DNA of 64,000 nt from Candidatus Palauibacter poriticola (GTDB lineage Bacteria > Gemmatimonadota > Gemmatimonadetes > Palauibacterales > Palauibacteraceae): assembly GCA_012270965.1 (NCBI GenBank), contig JAAXHJ010000076.1, positions 1-64,000 on the forward strand, read 5' to 3'. Below, piece by piece: positions 1-7,543 of the stretch. How positions within the stretch are numbered: position 1 is the first letter of the stretch; each line of letters starts with the position of its first letter. Position numbers and translations under genes: made by a program. The notes beneath the pieces are model-generated. The model saw only the letters and a program-made list of their open reading frames with translations, ran no database searches and was not told where the DNA came from.

Positions 1-709
1 GGCGGTGGCGCGCCTTGCACTGGGCGAGGACCCGGCCGGTGGCGATGTCCAGGGCGGCGAAGAGGGTTGTCGTGCCGTGACGGATGTAGCCGTGCGTGAC
101 GCCCTCGACGTATCCGAGCCCGAGGGGCAGCGGGGGCTGGGTTCGCTCCAGCGCCTGCGTCTGGCTCTTCTCGTCCACGCAGAGCACCATCGCGTTTTCC
201 GGCGGGTTGAGGTAGAGGCCGACGATGTCGCGGACCTTCTCGGCGAAGAACGGGTCGGTGGAGAGCTTGAAGTGCTTCTGCCGGTGGGGTTGGAGGTTGA
301 ACGCCGTCCACACGCGGTGGACCGCGGACTTCGACAGCCCCGTCGCCTCGGCCATGGAGCGGCAGCTCCAGTGCGTGCCGCCATCGGGAGGCCGGGTGTC
401 GAGGGTCTTCCTCAGCAGCACCATGACCTCGTCGTCTTCGATGGAGCGGGGCTTTCCCGGCCTGCGCTCGTCGTACAGGCCCATGAGGCCCTGGGTTCGG
501 AACCGCTCGCGCCACTTGCCGACCGTCCGGCGGCTCGTGCGCACCCTCTCGGCAACCGTCTGGTTGTCCAACCCGTCGGCGCACAGAAGCACGATCTCGG
601 CGCGGCGGACGAGCCCGGCGGGCAGGCTGCGCGACCGCGCCAGCGACTCGAGTTCCTCACGGGCACCCCGGCCCACTTCGAGCGCCTTCAACGGACGTCC
701 CCGGGGCAT
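1..709 (-). CDS. IS630-family transposase, C-terminal part off window
   Basis: This is a DDE transposase that would cut and rejoin the ends of element A. Reading the minus strand from an ATG at 707-709, preceded by a GGAGGGAGAGG Shine-Dalgarno stretch, the frame stays open to the window edge (236 residues). The N-terminal helix-turn-helix region ([18 protein letters not shown]) and the first catalytic Asp in the LCVDEKSQT motif are visible. The second Asp and the Glu lie beyond position 1. The protein is a close homologue of the complete transposase at 2014-3105. It differs by scattered substitutions, so it is a diverged copy and not a very recent duplicate. Nothing in the visible part suggests inactivation. 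Confidence 0.88.
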   Translation of the reverse strand, partial: MPRGRPLKALEVGRGAREELESLARSRSLPAGLVRRAEIVLLCADGLDNQTVAERVRTSRRTVGKWRERFRTQGLMGLYDERRPGKPRSIEDDEVMVLLRKTLDTRPPDGGTHWSCRSMAEATGLSKSAVHRVWTAFNLQPHRQKHFKLSTDPFFAEKVRDIVGLYLNPPENAMVLCVDEKSQTQALERTQPPLPLGLGYVEGVTHGYIRHGTTTLFAALDIATGRVLAQCKARHR

Positions 710-790
710 GGCCTCTCCCTCCTTCAGGTGGATGAAGGGAAAGGTACTCTGTTCCCGTAACTATGTAAATATATTTACGGGACACAACAC
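1..790 (-). mobile_element. IS630-family element A, partial (cut by window start)
   Basis: The right end of this element carries a 13-bp terminal repeat at 778-790 that matches the end of element C (3177-3189) with one mismatch, and it abuts a TA dinucleotide at 791-792, as expected for an IS630/Tc1-type transposon. The internal DNA is closely similar to element C throughout, in the same orientation. The other end lies outside the window. Confidence 0.85.
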
Positions 791-797
791 TAGTGTC
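788..797. repeat. Junction palindromes of the IS630 array
   Basis: At the A/B junction (788-797) and the B/C junction (2012-2021) the ends meet as CAC-TA-GTG, so each junction is a CACTAGTG palindrome containing just one TA. Normally every IS630 insertion is flanked by its own TA pair. Sharing one TA means each later insertion used the TA at the end of its neighbour as target. Confidence 0.7.
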
Positions 798-2014
798 ATG
801 TCACCCATCAAACGCCGGATAGAGGCGCTTGAGCTTGATACGTGCGTCGTCGGTGGTGAATTGCCAGTTGACCTTGGCTGTGATGCGGTCTCTCGCCGCC
901 TGCCAGGCGGCTACTTCGGTGTGCAGGACGTCGATGGAGTCGATGCGGCGATTGAGGCACTGGCGGATCATGACGTTGAGTTCGACCTCGGCGACGTTCA
1001 GCCAACTGCCGTGCTTGGGGGTGTGGACGAACTCGAGGCGATCCCGGAGCGCCTTGGCCTCGGCGGGTTCGAAGGTTTCGTAGAGCGCGCCGGGGCGGTG
1101 CGTGTTGAGGTTGTCCATCACCAGGGTGATGCGGGTGGCATCGGGGTAGCGCTCGGCGATGTCACGCAGGAAGCGGGCCCAGTCGGTCTTGGTCTTGCGC
1201 TCGGTCACCTTCGTAGGGCGTCGGCCGGCCAGGGGCTCGGTGGCCATGAAGACGTTGCAGGTGCCGAGGCGCCGGTACTCGTAGTCTTCACGGGCCGGCC
1301 GGCCCGGTGCCGCCGGGACGGGCGTGCGCGTCTGGCCGATCAGCTGGCGCGGCGTCTCGTCCACGCAGACCACCGGGAAGTTCTCGTCGTACGGACGCTG
1401 ATAGACGTCGAGCACATGCTCCATCCCCGCCGCGAAGTCGGCATTGCGCTGCGGCGGAATCACCCAGCCGACGCGCCGCCAGGGTTTGATGGAGTTTTTT
1501 TTGGCACCCGCCGCACCGTCTCGTGCGAGACGCTGTCGATATAGCCGAGCTCCACGGCGCGATCCGCCAAGAGGCGCAGTGACCACTGCGCCCGCCCCTC
1601 GGGCGGATCGCCGCAGCTGAGCGCGACCAGCCGCGCCTCGAATTCGCCGTCCGCCTTGCGAAGGTACTTCGCTCGACGACCCCGCCGGTTCCCAAGCGCC
1701 GCATCCAGACCGTCCTCCACAAACCGCTTCTTGACCCGGTCCACCCTGCGCATGCTGATCCGCAACACCTCGGCGATCGCCCCGCCGGTCATACGCTGCT
1801 CGTTGAACTCACCCTCGTCGCAATTGAGCAGAACCAGCGCGTTGACCACCTTCTGCGAACGATGCGAGCCCTTGCGCGTGATCGCCGCCAGCGCCTCCCG
1901 TTCCCCCGCCTCCAGCTCCACCCGATACCGTTTCATCCCCGCCTCCCCGCCACCCTGGATCGATGGCAGGGAATCTAACGCGACTCTTACGACATTTCAC
2001 GTATGACCTTACAC
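793..2014 (-). mobile_element. IS630-family element B, complete
   Basis: This 1222-bp element is bounded by imperfect inverted ends: GTGTCATGTCA at 793-803 and its counterpart at 2004-2014, 9 of 11 bases matching. TA lies outside each end (791-792 and 2015-2016). It sits exactly between elements A and C and belongs to a different IS630 subgroup, as its transposase and ends differ from theirs. It carries one transposase in two overlapping frames. Confidence 0.8.
801..1936 (-). CDS. IS630-family transposase in two frames, joined by -1 shift at A8
   Basis: The N-terminal frame runs from the ATG at 1934-1936 (MKRYRVELEAGERE) and carries the helix-turn-helix part up to HETVRRVPKK. The catalytic part continues in the -1 frame with KKNSIKPWRRVGW and holds the DDE triad: Asp in VVCVDET, Asp in LVMDNLNTH and Glu in NVAEVELN. 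The switch falls on a run of eight A on the coding strand (1495-1502), read as A AAA AAA, a classical -1 slippery heptamer. The joined protein is about 378 residues, normal for the family. Programmed frameshifting or transcriptional slippage is the natural reading. A disabling indel or a homopolymer sequencing error cannot be excluded from sequence alone. Confidence 0.8.
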
Positions 2015-3105
2015 TAGTGTCGTGTCCCGGAAATAGTCATACATAGCCTCTGGATCTTGTGAAGGATGGAGTCTGCGGTGGCGGTCCACAGGAAGGGCTG
2101 GGCCCCGGGATTGTAGTGGTCGGTGAAGCGGAGGATCTTCTCCTTGAGTTGAGTGACCGCGGAGAAGGAGCCGCGGCGGATGGCTTTCCGGGTGATGATG
2201 TTGAACCGGATCTCGACCTGGTTGATCCAGGAAGAGTAGGTGGGAGTGAAGTGGGGATGGTAGCGCGGCCGGGCGGCGAGCCAGCGCTTGACTTTGGCGT
2301 GCTTGTGGGTGCCGTGGTTGTCGACGACGAGGTGGACATCGAGGTCGGGGGGCACGTTGGCGTCGATGTGCCTGAGGAAGCCCAGGAACTCCTGGTGGCG
2401 ATGCCGAGCCTTGCACTGGGCGAGGACCTGGCCGGTGGCCACGTCCAGGGCGGCGAAGAGGGTGGTGGTGCCGTGGCGGATGTAGCCGTGCGTGACGCCT
2501 TCGACGTATCCGAGCCCGAGGGGCGGGAGGGGCTGGGTTCGCTCCAGCGCCCGGGTCTGGCTCTTCTCGTCGACGCACAGCACCATCGCGTGGTCGGGCG
2601 GGTTGAGGTAGAGTCCGCCGATGTCTCGGACCTTCTCGGCGAAGAACGGATCGGTGGAGAGCTTGAAGTGCTTCCGTCCGTGAGGCTGGATGTTGAACGC
2701 GGTCCAGAGGCGCTGGACGGTGGACTTGGACACCCCGGTGGCGTCGGCCATGGAGCGGCAGGTCCAGTGCGTGCCGCCACCGGGGGGCCTGGTCTCGAGC
2801 GTCCCGTGCAGCAGCGTCATGAGCGCGTCATCTTCGATGGAGCGCGGCCTTCCCGGCCGGCGTTCGTCGTACAGGCCCGCGAGGCCCCGGGTTCGGAAGC
2901 GCTCGCGCCACTTGCCGACCGTCCGGCGGCTGACGCGGGCCCTCTCGGCCACCGTCTTGTTGTCCAGGCCGTCGGCGCACAGAAGCACGATCTCGGCGCG
3001 GCGCACCAGTCCGGCGGGCAGGCTGCGCGACCGCGCCAGCGACTCGAGTTCCTCGCGCGCGCCCCGGCCGACTTCGAGCGGCTTCAACGGACGTCCCCTG
3101 GACAT
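2014..3105 (-). CDS. IS630-family transposase (complete)
   Basis: This 363-residue transposase would mobilise element C. A helix-turn-helix lies at residues 40-70. The catalytic triad is D179 (LCVDEKSQ), D262 (LVVDNHGTH) and E298 (SSWINQVEI), giving the D-x35-E spacing typical of IS630. The ATG follows a GGGGGAGACC stretch. Oddly, the last sense codons (TISGTRH) are encoded by the left terminal repeat, and the stop codon TAG is completed outside the element by the flanking TA plus the first base of element B. The reading frame is intact and resembles the partial copy in element A. Confidence 0.93.
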   Translation of the reverse strand: MSRGRPLKPLEVGRGAREELESLARSRSLPAGLVRRAEIVLLCADGLDNKTVAERARVSRRTVGKWRERFRTRGLAGLYDERRPGRPRSIEDDALMTLLHGTLETRPPGGGTHWTCRSMADATGVSKSTVQRLWTAFNIQPHGRKHFKLSTDPFFAEKVRDIGGLYLNPPDHAMVLCVDEKSQTRALERTQPLPPLGLGYVEGVTHGYIRHGTTTLFAALDVATGQVLAQCKARHRHQEFLGFLRHIDANVPPDLDVHLVVDNHGTHKHAKVKRWLAARPRYHPHFTPTYSSWINQVEIRFNIITRKAIRRGSFSAVTQLKEKILRFTDHYNPGAQPFLWTATADSILHKIQRLCMTISGTRH

Positions 3106-3189
3106 GGTCTCCCCCTCGTTCGGATGGATGATGAGGGAAAGGATACCCTGTCTTCATCATTATGTCCATGTACTTACGGGACACGACAC
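2017..3189 (-). mobile_element. IS630-family element C, complete
   Basis: This 1173-bp element has perfect 13-bp terminal inverted repeats (2017-2029 and 3177-3189) flanked by TA at 2015-2016 and 3190-3191. It holds one intact transposase. Its right end interrupts the start of an IS3-type orfA, so it inserted into an older element. Element B abuts its left end through a shared TA. Confidence 0.9.
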
Positions 3190-3191
3190 TA

Positions 3192-3277
3192 GCCACTTGC
3201 CCCGGTGTCTCCCCGCCCGAGAGAGCCTCGAGCACCAACTGCGCCTTCAGCTTCGGCGTCTATCGCCGCCGCGCCAT
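3192..3277 (-). pseudogene. IS3-type transposase OrfA, 5' remnant
   Basis: Reading the minus strand from ATG at 3275-3277, with GGAAGGAGG just upstream, gives MARRR-stop-TPKLKAQLVLEAL followed by SGGETPGQVA. This is the start of the helix-turn-helix OrfA of IS3-type elements. A TAG at 3260-3262 replaces the usual aromatic residue, and element C truncates the frame after 28 codons. The rest of the element is not in the window; it may lie left of the IS array. The family call rests on this short stretch. Confidence 0.6.
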
Positions 3278-3807
3278 GTCGACCTCCTTCCGGTCCGCCG
3301 ACTTCTGCCCTCAGCTGCACCACGACCGGAGATCACACGTCACAACAATCGCGTGTCCAAGATCTGCCGGGTCACATCCTAGACGCGGGTTGCCCGCAGG
3401 TCCAGCACGCCGCATAATTCCCTTCCTGCGGTAAAGCGTGGACCGTGCGAAAGGCGGTGAGACACCTCATGTTCGACAAGCCTATTCGACCCTCGAACCC
3501 GACGACGCGGCAGTTGGACTCGGGCATCTTGCAGGAAGCACGACCGTTGCCGCGAATCCGAACCCCCCTCCTCGTACAGCCCCGTCCGGCCCACCCGGCG
3601 GCCGCTCCGTGCACGCGGCAAACGCACACTCGTGCGCACAGAACACCCACCACCGGTGGCTCCTGCCTTCGCCACGTTCGCTCCACAGCCGTTGCTGTCC
3701 TCCTCCACAGGTGCCGCACCCTGGCGACCCAAGTTAGCTACCTTGTCCGCGCCCAGTCCCCACCAACCACATCTTTCTGCGCTCCCCTTCAACCTACCGT
3801 CCTTCAC
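3278..3807. other. Region without a recognised gene
   Basis: About 530 bp between the IS3 remnant and the protease. A plus-strand frame continuous with the protease opens at 3445, but its first 121 codons have no recognisable domain and unusual composition (Pro, Thr and Arg rich), so I treat them as leader. No tRNA-like fold or clear promoter was identified by eye. The missing end of the broken IS3 element may lie here. Confidence 0.4.
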
Positions 3808-5037
3808 TTGATTCGCAGTCTCGTCCTCGGATCCCTTGTGTTCACTACAAGCTGCGCCTCCGGGACCGCTGGGGATCTCGCGCCCGCCCACGCACCCACC
3901 CCGATCCGTATCACCTCCGGCCCAACCGCAGACATTTCGTTCTTCCGCCTTTTGATCGACGTTCCCTTTGGCACAAGGGTCGGACACCATCATCGGGGTC
4001 TTCTGAAAGTTCGCGATCATCCACACGTCTGGGATTCGGGCCCGTCTACGGCCCCAGATTTGTTTCGTCGTGAGGCGTCCGCCCTTCTCCGGCAACAGGG
4101 CTACAGCGTGTTAGGAAGTGATAATCCACTGTTCGGCGATGATCGAGGCGCGACAGCTCAATATCAGTTGGGAGGGACGATCGCCCATCTGGCTTTTGAC
4201 ACATACGATTCTCTCGCCGGGAACTACGCAGAAGCGCTATTGGACCTGGAGTGGCAGCTCTTCGATACGCGGCAAGATTCCGTCGTTTTTGTTGTTCGCA
4301 CTCGTGGCTACGCGAGGCGGGGGTCGCACGACCCCGGTACCGTCATGGCCGCGTTCCGCGATGGCTTGGCTCGCCTATTGTCTGACTCCACCTTTGTGGC
4401 ACATGTGACCGCGACTAACCAATCGGACAAAGCATCACTCAATTCCGACGTTGCGATGGCTGAGTGTCACTTGGCTGAACCAGTCGCGTTACCGATCGAT
4501 CTGGAACGCCTTTTCAGAAGCATAGTAATCGTCCGTCCTGGTATGACTTTTGGTAGTGGCGTAATAGTGTCACCGCAAGGTCATATATTGACTGCCGCGC
4601 ATGTTGTCGCCGGCCTGTTGGTTGTTCCGGTGCGATTGCGGACGGGTATCGAATTAGATGCACAAGTTATTGCGACACAAGAGGACCAAGATGTTGCGTT
4701 GCTTAAGATTGCAGGAGATCGGCACGAGTGTTTGCCGATTGCGGATTCACGTCCCGGAATCGGGACGGATTTGTTTGCCGTTGGATCGCCAAGGAGTGAC
4801 GAATTGGCTTTTTCTGTGACCGGTGGCATAGTTAGCGGTTTCAGACAGATCGACGGCAACGAGTACATTCAGACCGACGCAAGTCTCAACCCAGGGAACA
4901 GCGGTGGTCCGCTAGTAACGGTCGACGGCGTAGTGATCGGCATCGTTAGTTGGAAATACACTGATACTGAGGGCATTGCGTTCGGCGTGCCCGGTGACGT
5001 CGTGAAACGGACTCTCCGGATTACCGACACGAAGTAG
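3808..5037 (+). CDS. Trypsin-like (HtrA/S1C-type) serine protease lipoprotein
   Basis: This is likely an exported serine protease. From the TTG at 3808 the protein is 409 residues. It begins with a short hydrophobic segment ending TTSC (C16), a lipoprotein-signal-like start. Residues about 65-200 form a region of unknown fold with a lipoprotein-like flavour. Residues about 225-405 are a trypsin fold with His265 (LTAAHVV), Asp295 (QDVALL) and Ser365 (NPGNSGGPL). No PDZ domain follows, unlike DegP/DegQ. The frame is open from 3445, but that extension would bury the signal segment. The coding DNA, mainly after 4400, is clearly richer in A/T than neighbouring genes. Together with the adjacent IS array this suggests acquisition by transfer. 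Its substrate is unknown. Confidence 0.8.
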   Translation: MIRSLVLGSLVFTTSCASGTAGDLAPAHAPTPIRITSGPTADISFFRLLIDVPFGTRVGHHHRGLLKVRDHPHVWDSGPSTAPDLFRREASALLRQQGYSVLGSDNPLFGDDRGATAQYQLGGTIAHLAFDTYDSLAGNYAEALLDLEWQLFDTRQDSVVFVVRTRGYARRGSHDPGTVMAAFRDGLARLLSDSTFVAHVTATNQSDKASLNSDVAMAECHLAEPVALPIDLERLFRSIVIVRPGMTFGSGVIVSPQGHILTAAHVVAGLLVVPVRLRTGIELDAQVIATQEDQDVALLKIAGDRHECLPIADSRPGIGTDLFAVGSPRSDELAFSVTGGIVSGFRQIDGNEYIQTDASLNPGNSGGPLVTVDGVVIGIVSWKYTDTEGIAFGVPGDVVKRTLRITDTK

Positions 5038-5394
5038 AATCGGGATCGGTGGATCCTTGGTGAACGGAGTCGCCTCACGGAAGATCACGGACAGCAATGT
5101 GTTTCCGCTAGATAGAATTGATGTAGCTTGGCCGGCTGAGATGTCGATTCGCCGACGTAACCACGTCGGGCGAGCAGCAGGTGTCGCGAGGCCGGGGGTG
5201 ATAATCGAGGAACGGAGTTGGCAAGCAGGTGTAGCTACGCCGTGAATTGGGAAGGCTAGCGTGCGCGTGAAGGCAGGTGGCGGTAGGGAGGAGTGCCTTC
5301 GCAACAGCGCGGCGTGGACGGTTGTAAGCGGTGGGCGCGAAGTTGCTCCCTGGGGCAAGCGACTCAAACGTGGCCCGGAACATGGAGGTCTGCC
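5038..5394. other. Intergenic region, nothing recognised
   Basis: 357 bp between the protease and the DUF1080 lipoprotein. It holds no convincing reading frame, RNA gene or terminator visible by eye. Only the last bases matter: GGAGG at 5384-5388 is the ribosome-binding site of the next gene. Confidence 0.4.
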
Positions 5395-6183
5395 GTGAGA
5401 GGATGTATCGATTTGCGGAAACGAGGGTCTGTGGGGAACCTGGCCGTGCTGGCCTGCGTTGTGAGCGCCGCGTCGGCGTGCGGCCAGGCGGGAACTGACT
5501 CATCGACAGAGGGCGACGCCGGGGCGGGGGTGGCGGACGCGGGGCGGACGGCGGCGAACGAACTTTCGCTCGAGGAGGCCGGGGAGGGGTTCGAGCTCCT
5601 CTTTGACGGGGAGTCTCTCGGGGCGTGGCGAGGGTTCTTGGTGGACGAAGTCCCGGCGGGTTGGAGCGCGGACGACGGGACGCTCGCCTTCACGCCCGGT
5701 GTCGGAGGCGGCACGCTCATTACGCGCGAGACCTTCACGGACTTCGACCTGCGCCTCGAGTGGAAGATCGGCGAGGGCGGCAACAGCGGGATCTTCTTCG
5801 GCATCTCCGAGAACACCGAACGCGCCTTCGAGTCGGGTCCGGAGATGCAGGTCCTCGACAACGCAGGGCACTACGACGGCGGCGATCCGCTCACGTCGGC
5901 GGGGTCGAACTACGGCCTGCACGCGCCGCCGGACGACGTCACGCGCCCGGTCGGTGAATGGAACGAAGTCCGGATCGTTCGCCGCGGCAACCAAGTCGTC
6001 CACTGGTTGAACGGCGTGCGGATCGTCGAGTACGAGATCGCCTCGCCCGAATGGGAGGCCCGGGTGGCGGCGAGCAAGTTCGTCGAGTGGCCCGACTACG
6101 GCCGGCACCACGAGGGCCACCTCGGCCTGCAGGACCACGGCGACCCCATCTGGTACCGCAACATCCGCGTCCGCCGGCTGTAG
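5395..6183 (+). CDS. DUF1080 lipoprotein (3-keto-disaccharide hydrolase-like)
   Basis: The DUF1080 family has a concanavalin-like jelly-roll fold; studied members cleave 3-keto-glycosides. The GTG at 5395 has GGAGG six bases upstream and starts 262 residues with a lipoprotein signal ending in SAASAC, so the protein is probably anchored in an envelope membrane facing the periplasm. The domain starts at about residue 55 (GFELLFDGESLGAWRGF). It shows hallmark stretches: FTDFDLRLEWKI, GGNSGIFFGI, EMQVLDNAGH, WNEVRIVRRGNQVVHWLNG and HLGLQDHGDPIWYRNIRVR at the C-terminus. A longer frame back to 5293 is open but lacks a better start. It may work with the sugar operon at 16.5-20.3 kb, but this link is inference from families only. 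Confidence 0.9.
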   Translation: MRGCIDLRKRGSVGNLAVLACVVSAASACGQAGTDSSTEGDAGAGVADAGRTAANELSLEEAGEGFELLFDGESLGAWRGFLVDEVPAGWSADDGTLAFTPGVGGGTLITRETFTDFDLRLEWKIGEGGNSGIFFGISENTERAFESGPEMQVLDNAGHYDGGDPLTSAGSNYGLHAPPDDVTRPVGEWNEVRIVRRGNQVVHWLNGVRIVEYEIASPEWEARVAASKFVEWPDYGRHHEGHLGLQDHGDPIWYRNIRVRRL

Positions 6184-6222
6184 CTGCGTTCCGGACGGAA
6201 CCGTCAACGCCGCACCGAGGCG

Positions 6223-7530
6223 TCAGGCGTTCGCGTCCAGGGGGCGGTGGGTGAAGCTCCGCTTGCCGGGGCCGTAGTCCGCCGCGCCCTGACCTTCGCC
6301 GCGTAACAGCCAGCGCGTCGTGAGGAGGCCCTCGACGCCCACCGGGCCGCGAGCGTGGATGCGGGCCGTGCTGATCCCCACCTCCGCCCCGAGCCCGTAG
6401 CGGAACCCATCCGCGAAGCGGGTGCTCGCGTTGTGGAACACGCTCGCCGCATCCACGGCCTTCAGGAACTGTTCCGCGACGGCCGCATCCTCGGCCACGA
6501 TCGCGTCCGTGTGGCTGCTCCCGTGCGTGTGAATGAAGTTGATGGCCTCCTCCGGACCCGCCACGGTCCGCACCGCCAGCGTGAGGTCGCCGAACTCGAG
6601 TCCCCAGTCCTCCTCGGACGCGGGCTTGGCCCACGGCAGAACCCGGCGGGAGGGCTCGTCGCAGCGGAGTTCGACGCCGTGCTCGCGGAGCGCCTCTCCA
6701 ATCGGCTTCAGCCGCGGCAGGAACGACTCGTGCACGAGCAGCGTCTCGGTCGCGTTGCACGCGGCCGGGTAGTCGCACTTTCCATCCACGGCAAGCCGCA
6801 AGGCCATCTCCGAATCCGCCGACGCGTCCACGTAGAGGTGGCACACGCCCTCCGCGTGCCCGAGTACCGGAATCCGGCTCCGCTCCTGGATCGAGCGCAC
6901 CAGCGCTCCGGAACCCCGCGGGATCACAAGGTCGATGAGATCGTCGAGCGCGAGCAGTTCGTCGACATCCCGCCGGCCGGGGACGCCGAGCACGGCCCGG
7001 AGATCGAGACCCGCCTCCTCCAGCGCCCGCCGCAGGCAGCCGACGAGCACCTCGTTCGAGCGCGCCGCCTCGCGGCCGCCCTTCATGATCACCCCGTTGC
7101 CGGAGCGGATTGCGAGCGACCCGATCTGGATCACGGCGTCGGGACGGCTCTCGAAGATGATGAGAAGCACGCCGAGCGGGCTGCGCACACGCTCAAGCAC
7201 GAGGCCCTCATCGAGTTCCGTTCGGGTGAGGACGCGGTTGATCGGATCCTCGCCCTCGACCAGCGCGTCGATCCCCTCGAGCAGACTCTCGAACTTGGCA
7301 TCCGGGAGCCCCAGCCGGTGAAGCAGGGACCCGGAGAGCCCTTCCTCCGCCGCGCGCGCCAAGTCCTCGTCGTTCGCCCGCGAGATCTCGGCTCGCGACC
7401 GAAGCAACACCGCTCTCAGCGCGCGCAGCGCCGCCGTCCGGCGCTCCGCCGGCGCGCTTCCGATGGTGCGTTGCGCCGTCCGTACTCCGGCCGCCCGCTC
7501 CCTCAGCGTCTCCGTCCGTTCCCGCTTCAA
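6223..7530 (-). CDS. proA: Glutamate-5-semialdehyde dehydrogenase
   Basis: ProA reduces glutamyl-5-phosphate with NADPH to glutamate-5-semialdehyde, the second step of proline synthesis, in the cytosol. The aldehyde-dehydrogenase fold is complete. Clear landmarks are SPLGVLLIIFESRPD, IRSGNGVIMKGGREA, the catalytic cysteine in YPAACNATETLL, and FGDLTLAVRTV near the C-terminus. The frame is open upstream to 7662 inside proB. I place the start at the TTG at 7530, 13 bases after the proB stop, giving 435 residues, close to the usual 415-430. The gene follows proB directly, so the two form a proBA operon. The exact start is uncertain. Confidence 0.95.
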   Translation of the reverse strand: MKRERTETLRERAAGVRTAQRTIGSAPAERRTAALRALRAVLLRSRAEISRANDEDLARAAEEGLSGSLLHRLGLPDAKFESLLEGIDALVEGEDPINRVLTRTELDEGLVLERVRSPLGVLLIIFESRPDAVIQIGSLAIRSGNGVIMKGGREAARSNEVLVGCLRRALEEAGLDLRAVLGVPGRRDVDELLALDDLIDLVIPRGSGALVRSIQERSRIPVLGHAEGVCHLYVDASADSEMALRLAVDGKCDYPAACNATETLLVHESFLPRLKPIGEALREHGVELRCDEPSRRVLPWAKPASEEDWGLEFGDLTLAVRTVAGPEEAINFIHTHGSSHTDAIVAEDAAVAEQFLKAVDAASVFHNASTRFADGFRYGLGAEVGISTARIHARGPVGVEGLLTTRWLLRGEGQGAADYGPGKRSFTHRPLDANA

Positions 7531-7543
7531 TTCAGTGCTTCCG

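Noticed and set aside
225-1544. A 439-codon plus-strand frame across the IS array
   Set aside because: It lies opposite the transposases of elements A and B, crosses the boundary between them and has no family-like sequence; it is a by-product of GC-rich codon structure.
2059-3192. A 377-codon plus-strand frame opposite the element C transposase
   Set aside because: The minus-strand reading has the full DDE triad and normal length; the plus reading is the mirror frame.
3379-4095. A 238-codon minus-strand frame opposite the protease leader
   Set aside because: It has no ribosome-binding site or recognisable motif, and overlaps the signal sequence of the protease on the other strand.
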